Notes under the pieces: generated by a model
What the model saw: only the letters and a program-made list of their open reading frames with translations
Told to the model about the DNA's origin: nothing
Databases searched by the model: none
Part shown: positions 5,370-10,326 of the stretch, piece by piece
Numbering within the stretch: position 1 is the stretch's first letter
Layout of the letters: each line of letters starts with the position of its first letter
Source of the DNA: S5-A14a sp022766365
GTDB taxonomy: Bacteria; Bacillota; Clostridia; Peptostreptococcales; Anaerovoracaceae
Direction: 5' to 3' (one strand)
NCBI GenBank assembly: GCA_050313295.1
Contig: JBNPLD010000029.1
DNA length: 10,326 nt
Translations under genes and position numbers: made by a program

Positions 5370-7751
5370 ATGAAACCGTTAAAAGGTATTAGAATTCTCG
5401 ATTTAACAAAACTATCCGGATATTGTGGTATGGAATTAGCTGATTATGGAGCAGAGGTTATAAAAATAGAACAACCTGATGGCGGAGATCCCATAAGAAG
5501 GCTGAAACCTATAAAAAATAAGGTCAGTCCCTACCATCTATACAGGGATCGAGGTAAGAAAAGTATTACGTTAGACCTTAACCAATCAGGTGATAGAGAA
5601 ATTTTCAAAGAACTTATCTTAACAGCTGATGCTGTGATAGAAAATTATCAACCGGGAACCATGGAGGCATGGGGACTGGATTATCAATCATTATCTATTC
5701 TAAACCCAACACTTGTTTACGGCAGGATAACTGCTTACGGATCCAAGGGAGAAGAGCATGACACGCCATATTCTGATTTGATAGCACAAGCCAAAAGCGG
5801 TGTTATGCACTTCACGGGATTTCCCGAAAATCCGCCTACAAGAATAGGGTTCAAAATATCTGAACATTACGCTTCCAGTTTCATGGCATCTGCAATCTGT
5901 ATTGCAATTTTCCATGCCGTAGAAACAGGGAAAGGCCAGTATCTTGAAACATCACTTGCAGGTTCTGTAATAGCAATTTCTGAAGATAAGGTAATAACCT
6001 ATGGAGCTGAAAATGAGGATCCCATGAGGACAGGGAATGCTCATCCCCTTATAAATCCATATGACATATTAAAATGCAAAAATGGATATGTAGCTATGGG
6101 AATTTCTTCCGATGCGCAATGGGCAAAGTTTTGTAAAGCCTTTGGAACAATGGCGTGGCTTGACGATGACAAATACTGTTCAAATCTCGTGAGGGGATAT
6201 CATTATTTTGGGGATCTCAGAGATAAGATTGAAGAGCTGTTTTCAAACTACACAATGCAGGAAATTTCAAAGATATGCGATGATGCATTGATTCCGGGAA
6301 CGATGTGCAGTACCACTAAAGAAGCCTTGGCAGAACCTCAACTTCATGCAAGAAACATGATAATTGATGTCAAAAATGAGCAGATAGGAAATTTTAAAAT
6401 GCCCGGTAGGCCAATAAAAATTTCCGGTGAAGATGAAGAAGATTTCAAATCGGCACCGAGTCTCGGAGAAGACAATAATGAGATTTTAAATGGTATTCAA
6501 GAGCTGGCATACAATAAGAAAAGAAATAAAAAGAGGCTGTCAGGCTCAAAGGAAAGACCACTGGATGGGATTAAAATCCTGGACTTTTCTCAAGTGTTGG
6601 CTGCACCGTTTTGCGGTATGCTCTTGGCCGACATGGGGGCCGAAGTTATTAAGGTGGAAAGACCGGGAACAGGAGATATATCCAGAGAATACGGTCCATA
6701 TATAAATGATATAAGTCTCTATTTCTGCCAGTATAATCGAGGGAAAAAGGGTATTGCCATCGATATGAGAAATGACGAAGGCAAGAAACTAGTTATGGAA
6801 TTAGTCAAAGATGTTGACATTGTAATCGAAAATTTTAAATTTGGAACATTAGAGAAGCTTGGAATAGGTTACGAAGAAATGATCAAGATAAATCCTGAAA
6901 TCATATATGGATCTATATCCGGTTTTGGGACATATGGCCCATTGTCACATCTTCCATGTATGGATATTATCGCCGCTGCAAGGAGCGGTCTTGTGGGAAC
7001 TTCCGGAGAAGACGGTGAAGCTCCGATAAAGCCGGGATTTTCTTTATGTGATACATGGGCAGGACTACAACTTTTAAGGGGTTTGTCTATGGCTCTCCTA
7101 AATAAACAAAAAACCGGCAAAGGCATGCGAGTTGATATCGCCATGTTGGATTGCGCATTCTACATGTGTGAAGAACCTATATTGGATTACTCGACATTTG
7201 GAGAGTTTACGAAGAGATCCGGGAATCATGATCCGTACTATGCGCCTTTCGGTGAGTTTGCTACATCTGACGGTAATGTTGTTATTACAGTAACTGATCA
7301 GGAGCAGTGGAAGAACCTTTGTCAATTCCTAGAAGCCGGTGATATGTATAAGGACGAAAGATTTAAAGATAATGAATCCAGATTGAAAAATAGAGATGTA
7401 CTCATCAAAAATATAGAAAACTACACAAAAAAATTAGGAAGGTATGACATTGAAAAGGGGTTGCTGGCAAGGAATATTCCGGCATCGGCAGTACAGTCAC
7501 TTGCTGAGTTTGACAGAAATCCACAAACCAAAATATTAGATGTTATCACCAAAGTTAATCAACCCGGGGTTGGAGAATATACGGCAGTTAACACCCCGAT
7601 ATATTTCAGCAAAACACCTGTGGATCCGAATAGTTCGGCTCCAAGTTTTCCAGGATTTAACACTTTGGAAGTTTTAGAAAAGATTGGTAAGACTTCGGAA
7701 GAAATAGAAAGGCTGCTAAACAGTGGAGCCGTATCAGTAAAAGAAAGATAA
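5370..7751 (+). CDS. Tandem-domain family III (CaiB/DddD-type) CoA-transferase
   Basis: A 793-residue protein made of two full family III CoA-transferase units, 1-~385 and ~396-793, joined by a lysine-rich linker (about 381-395). Each opens with the same block (PLKGIRILDLTKLSG; PLDGIKILDFSQVLAAP), then LADxGAEVIKxE, a TGKG motif, and the second conserved region. Family III enzymes move CoA between carboxylates through a catalytic Asp that forms mixed anhydride and CoA-thioester intermediates. In the C-terminal unit it is D561 (GFSLCD, followed by TWAG); the matching residue of the N-terminal unit is Glu, E165 (GFKISE, then HYAS). The fusion therefore resembles a covalent dimer with one canonical site, the layout of DMSP-cleaving DddD, also about 800 residues with one working Asp. 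The substrate is probably a betaine- or DMSP-like acid given the BCCT carrier; a plain CoA-transferase is equally possible. GAGGAGGA precedes the ATG. Confidence 0.92.
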   Translation: MKPLKGIRILDLTKLSGYCGMELADYGAEVIKIEQPDGGDPIRRLKPIKNKVSPYHLYRDRGKKSITLDLNQSGDREIFKELILTADAVIENYQPGTMEAWGLDYQSLSILNPTLVYGRITAYGSKGEEHDTPYSDLIAQAKSGVMHFTGFPENPPTRIGFKISEHYASSFMASAICIAIFHAVETGKGQYLETSLAGSVIAISEDKVITYGAENEDPMRTGNAHPLINPYDILKCKNGYVAMGISSDAQWAKFCKAFGTMAWLDDDKYCSNLVRGYHYFGDLRDKIEELFSNYTMQEISKICDDALIPGTMCSTTKEALAEPQLHARNMIIDVKNEQIGNFKMPGRPIKISGEDEEDFKSAPSLGEDNNEILNGIQELAYNKKRNKKRLSGSKERPLDGIKILDFSQVLAAPFCGMLLADMGAEVIKVERPGTGDISREYGPYINDISLYFCQYNRGKKGIAIDMRNDEGKKLVMELVKDVDIVIENFKFGTLEKLGIGYEEMIKINPEIIYGSISGFGTYGPLSHLPCMDIIAAARSGLVGTSGEDGEAPIKPGFSLCDTWAGLQLLRGLSMALLNKQKTGKGMRVDIAMLDCAFYMCEEPILDYSTFGEFTKRSGNHDPYYAPFGEFATSDGNVVITVTDQEQWKNLCQFLEAGDMYKDERFKDNESRLKNRDVLIKNIENYTKKLGRYDIEKGLLARNIPASAVQSLAEFDRNPQTKILDVITKVNQPGVGEYTAVNTPIYFSKTPVDPNSSAPSFPGFNTLEVLEKIGKTSEEIERLLNSGAVSVKER

Positions 7752-7784
7752 TATTTTTCAGCAGCGGCTAAATGAAAGGAAGTC

Positions 7785-8066
7785 ATGGATAAACTTATAG
7801 TAGCAGACAAGGGTAAGTGTACACGATGTAAGGCATGCCATATTGTTTGCCCCATGAAGGTTATAAACCTTGATGAGGATGGATTTCCGGTGCCTGATGA
7901 AAAAGCTTATAAGCTATGTATAAACTGTGGTTATTGCGTTGATGTATGTGCTTTTGGAGCATTATGGCACAGGGTCAGAAAACATGGAAGAACCTCGAGA
8001 GCTGCTTTGAGACGACTTGAAGCACTTAAACGCAGAGAGCGAGAAAGTAATAATAAAGAAGAATAG
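7785..8066 (+). CDS. Small 2[4Fe-4S] ferredoxin with basic tail
   Basis: A 93-residue electron carrier. Two CxxCxxCxxxC motifs bind two 4Fe-4S clusters: C12, C15, C18, C22 (followed by Pro) and C45, C48, C51, C55 (followed by Ala rather than the usual Pro). Ferredoxin homology ends near residue 60. The remaining ~33 residues are strongly basic then acidic (many Arg/Lys in 62-87, ending KEE), probably a helix for binding a partner or nucleic acid. Clostridial ferredoxins are usually 55-60 residues, so the tail is an addition. AAGGAAG precedes the ATG, 33 bases after the CoA-transferase stop, so the two are very likely cotranscribed. It may pass electrons to or from the acyl-CoA dehydrogenase step, directly or through ETF; this is inference. 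It could be the detached ferredoxin half of a larger oxidoreductase. Confidence 0.88.
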   Translation: MDKLIVADKGKCTRCKACHIVCPMKVINLDEDGFPVPDEKAYKLCINCGYCVDVCAFGALWHRVRKHGRTSRAALRRLEALKRRERESNNKEE

Positions 8067-8190
8067 AATTTAATGAATCAAAAACGTACATAACAATAAA
8101 TACTGCGTTGCATGCCATCAGGGGGGAACTTACAGATTCCAGATACCAATGCTGTGTCATGGCTTACGGAGAGATTCCGACAAAAGAGAA

Positions 8191-8209
8191 ATTGTATAAA
8201 ATATACAAT
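8191..8209. promoter_or_regulatory. Perfect 19-bp palindrome, candidate operator of the transporter gene
   Basis: ATTGTATA and TATACAAT flank a central AAA: eight-base perfect arms. It ends 14 bases before a TATAAT (8224-8229) and so would cover the -35 region, the usual place for a repressor. ATTGTATA half-sites resemble GntR-type operators, but the regulator is not in the window. Confidence 0.45.
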
Positions 8210-8223
8210 AATTATCCCCCGTT

Positions 8224-8229
8224 TATAAT
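8224..8229 (+). promoter_or_regulatory. Candidate -10 box of the transporter gene
   Basis: Perfect TATAAT 35 bases before the BCCT start codon. The -35 position (about 8201-8206, ATATAC) is poor and overlaps the palindrome. The 198-base gap after the ferredoxin gene supports a separate start of transcription here, though read-through from upstream is possible. The rest of the gap (8067-8190) shows no other element I can support. Confidence 0.4.
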
Positions 8230-8264
8230 GCATCCGTTCCCTCTAAATGAAGGAGGTATATGAT

Positions 8265-9851
8265 ATGAAAAATACTAATAAGACAAGATTAGACAAGAAT
8301 ACAACTGAGATAGGACTTATAATAGCCAGTGTTTTAATATTAGCAGGATTCATCGTATTTATGGTTAGACACCCCGAGGGAACAATAAATTCTCTGAACA
8401 CATTCTTTTGGAAAGTCATTTCTATATTCGGACCATTTTTTATGATATTTACATTCGTAACCTTTATTATTGCTCTGTTCCTTGCTTTCAGCAAATACGG
8501 CAAAATACGTCTCGGGGATTGTAAACCACAATTTTCAACACCGAGTTATATAATAATGATGCTTCTTGCCTCGTTAGCATCTGCAGCATTATACTGGTCA
8601 TTTACTGAATGGGCATTTTATTATGAAGGACCCGGGCTCGGTATGGAGCCAAGGAGTTTAAGAGCATTGGAATCCTCTCTGGGATATCAGTTTTTCCACT
8701 GGGGTATAACAAATCAGGCAATGTACACAATCATGGGCGTGTGTATCGCATATGGCGTATATGTAAAAAAAGTACCGTCTTTTCAAACCAGTGCTGTTTG
8801 TAGTGCAATGCTGGGAGAGAAAGTAAAGGGCAAGTCTGTAATAGGTAAGATTATAGATTTCTGTGTAATCTTTGGAATTCTAGGCGGATTGAGCTCTTCA
8901 TTAGGTCTTGTTGTTCCCCTTGCCAGTGGAGGACTTAAGCAGCTTTTCGGTTGGGAAGCTAATGCCGTTATTAAAATTGGAATAATTGTGGTAATTGCGT
9001 TGGTCTACACTTTCACATCTTACTTGGGAACAGAGAAAGGAATGAAAGTTATAAGTAATGCCGCTGCGGTACTTTGCATATGTTTCCTGATGTATGTGCT
9101 GTTGATGGGACCTACAACTTTTATAATCAAAAATATTGTTAATTCATTTGGGTACATGATAAGTGATCTTGTAAGAATGAGTTTGTTTACGGATCCGATA
9201 GAAGATAATGGGTTCCCAGAGAATTGGACAATCTATTTTCAGGCTTTCTACCTGAACTATCTTGCAATGATGGGAATCTTCATTGCTAAAATTTCTAAAG
9301 GCAGGACTATAAGGGAGATTGCAGTAGCAACTATGGTGGGTATTTCAGCAGGTGGATGGTTCTTATTCGGGGTGGACGGAAGCTATTCCATAAAAGTTCA
9401 TCTTGACGGTGATGTAGATGTTGTCGGACTTATAAACAGTGGAATAGGCGATGCTGCAATATATAAAATCTTAGAGACTTTGCCACTTGGAGCTACACTG
9501 TTACCTCTTGTAATCTTACTTTTGATAATCGGTTTTGTAGCCCCTTCAATGGATTCGGCATCACTGGCTCTTGCAGAAACTGTAACAAAAAAAGGTACCC
9601 CAAGCATGATTCTTAGAATTTTCTGGTGTGTTCTGCTCGCTGTTATTCCAATGTGTATAATTCTTTCGGGTTCGAAGTTTGATGCCATCAAACAATTGGC
9701 GATACTCATTTCGATACCTTTTGTAGTGATAGTTGTCGGTATGGAAATCGGTCTGTTAAGGTGGCTCAAACAAGATTCATTATCAGGACTTCACGATGAG
9801 AATATTGCTCTTCAAGAGAAAGAAAGATTGGAGGAAAAAAATGAGGAGTGA
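8265..9851 (+). CDS. BCCT-family transporter (betaine/carnitine/choline type)
   Basis: A 528-residue inner-membrane carrier with about twelve hydrophobic segments, of the BCCT family (BetP, CaiT, DddT), which import trimethylammonium or sulfonium compounds or exchange them. Family marks: FFHWG in TM4 (143-147) and GIFIAKISKGRTIRE after TM8 (337-351). The substrate site is altered: where CaiT has W147, W323 and W324 this protein has Q151, F328 and Y329. The equivalents of CaiT W142 (W146), Y327 (Y332) and M331 (M336) are kept. The Met takes a sodium-site role in CaiT, hinting at sodium-independent exchange. I start at ATG 8265 because AAGGAGG (8250-8256) is spaced correctly; an in-frame ATG at 8247 lies against that ribosome binding site and would add six residues. 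The C-terminal tail (about 505-528) is cytosolic and acidic. It overlaps the thioesterase gene by 11 bases, so the two are coupled. Confidence 0.93.
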   Translation: MKNTNKTRLDKNTTEIGLIIASVLILAGFIVFMVRHPEGTINSLNTFFWKVISIFGPFFMIFTFVTFIIALFLAFSKYGKIRLGDCKPQFSTPSYIIMMLLASLASAALYWSFTEWAFYYEGPGLGMEPRSLRALESSLGYQFFHWGITNQAMYTIMGVCIAYGVYVKKVPSFQTSAVCSAMLGEKVKGKSVIGKIIDFCVIFGILGGLSSSLGLVVPLASGGLKQLFGWEANAVIKIGIIVVIALVYTFTSYLGTEKGMKVISNAAAVLCICFLMYVLLMGPTTFIIKNIVNSFGYMISDLVRMSLFTDPIEDNGFPENWTIYFQAFYLNYLAMMGIFIAKISKGRTIREIAVATMVGISAGGWFLFGVDGSYSIKVHLDGDVDVVGLINSGIGDAAIYKILETLPLGATLLPLVILLLIIGFVAPSMDSASLALAETVTKKGTPSMILRIFWCVLLAVIPMCIILSGSKFDAIKQLAILISIPFVVIVVGMEIGLLRWLKQDSLSGLHDENIALQEKERLEEKNEE

Positions 9852-10272
9852 TTGTGTTTTTTTCTACCCCATCAGAGTGAGATATGGGGAGGTGGATCAG
9901 CAGGGAGTAGTGTATAACGGACATTATTTTACATACTGCGATGTGGCTTTTGATGAATTTCTAAGGCATAAAGGTTATAGTTATAAGGAATTAGCCGAAG
10001 AATATGATTCGGAAGTCTGCCACAAAAAAACAACATTCGAGTACAATGGCAGTGCATTTGAGGGAGACGTAGTAGAGGTCGGTATCAGGATTATAAATGT
10101 TGGAACTAGAAGTTTCACACTGCGCTTTGAGATATATAGAGAAGGTGAGGAGGATCCGAGAGTAATATCCGAAAGTGTATTTGTAGGTTATGACATAAAA
10201 AATAGAAAATCAAAAAAATTAACCCCGATTCTGCTTGAAATATTAGGCAAGAAAAATGATATTGACAATTAA
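9841..10272 (+). CDS. Hot-dog acyl-CoA thioesterase (4HBT/YbgC-FadM type)
   Basis: A 143-residue single hot-dog domain. The 4-hydroxybenzoyl-CoA thioesterase/YbgC signature is clear: RVRYGEVDQQGVVYNGHY (12-29), with catalytic D19, then the long helix beginning near residue 31. Such enzymes hydrolyse short or aromatic acyl-CoAs, freeing CoA and the acid. Here it could release the end product or rescue CoA trapped on a dead-end betainyl- or acyl-CoA; this is inference. I start at ATG 9841: GGAGG (9830-9834) is six bases upstream and the family signature begins at the right distance. An in-frame ATG at 9796 would add 15 basic residues encoded inside the transporter gene and is less likely. The start lies 11 bases before the transporter stop, so translation is probably coupled. 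Confidence 0.87.
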   Translation: MRSDCVFFYPIRVRYGEVDQQGVVYNGHYFTYCDVAFDEFLRHKGYSYKELAEEYDSEVCHKKTTFEYNGSAFEGDVVEVGIRIINVGTRSFTLRFEIYREGEEDPRVISESVFVGYDIKNRKSKKLTPILLEILGKKNDIDN

Positions 10273-10326
10273 ATGGATTAACTATAATCATTCGTCTGTG
10301 ATACTAATATGAAACTTTGTTAAAAT

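Noticed and set aside
8159..8263. 34-codon open frame just before the transporter gene, ending one base before its ATG
   Set aside because: No ribosome binding site precedes ATG 8159, the peptide resembles nothing I know, and the stretch contains the palindrome and the candidate promoter. It is more likely spacer.
9796..9840. Thioesterase start at ATG 9796
   Set aside because: It would add a basic 15-residue leader encoded inside the transporter gene. ATG 9841 has GGAGG at ideal spacing and gives the normal family length.
1..10326. CRISPR arrays, insertion sequences, prophage or integrated-element ends
   Set aside because: No spaced direct repeats, transposase or att-like duplications of the tRNA 3' ends were seen. 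The tyrosine recombinase is of the housekeeping XerD type and not next to a tRNA.

Overview
The window looks like a chromosomal segment of a low-GC, Gram-positive anaerobe (Bacillota, probably Clostridia). The grounds are AT-rich spacers, strong AGGAGG-type ribosome binding sites, a nudF-type Nudix gene next to a xerD-type recombinase gene (a pairing I recall from the Bacillus/Clostridium nudF-ripX region), a YprB-type nuclease, and an 8-cysteine ferredoxin of anaerobe type. The species cannot be named from sequence alone.

Left part (1-3710), mostly housekeeping: tRNA-Glu(TTC) and tRNA-Leu(TAG) in tandem, an intrinsic terminator, then crcB/fluC (fluoride channel) on the plus strand. crcB converges on a minus-strand yprB-like exonuclease gene; the crcB terminator lies partly inside the 3' end of that gene. 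Minus-strand genes for a XerD-type recombinase and an ADP-ribose-type Nudix hydrolase follow. Between yprB and xerD lies an apparently unannotated small RNA on the minus strand: a 17-bp-spaced promoter with a perfect TATAAT, then two hairpins with the same UCCCCU loop, the second shaped like a terminator. The xerD-type protein keeps Arg, His and Tyr of the recombinase active site, but the first Arg, the beta-hairpin Lys and the first His are Met, Asn and Gln.

Right part (about 3711-10272), all plus strand, reads as one catabolic locus: acyl-CoA dehydrogenase, a double-length (793 aa) family III (CaiB/DddD-type) CoA-transferase, a small two-cluster ferredoxin, a BCCT-family transporter and a hot-dog acyl-CoA thioesterase. 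BCCT carriers import betaines, carnitine or DMSP, and CaiB-type enzymes put CoA on such acids. The set therefore suggests uptake, CoA activation and redox or elimination chemistry on a quaternary-ammonium or sulfonium carboxylate (gamma-butyrobetaine, crotonobetaine, carnitine, DMSP or similar). The relevant comparisons are caiTABC of enterobacteria, the bbu/gbu gamma-butyrobetaine cluster of Emergencia timonensis, and dddD/dddT DMSP loci. The exact substrate is not decided: the transporter has an altered aromatic substrate site, and the CoA-transferase has one canonical (Asp) and one altered (Glu) active site. Two perfect palindromes, upstream of the dehydrogenase and of the transporter, are candidate operators. 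The window ends 54 bases after the thioesterase, so the locus may continue.
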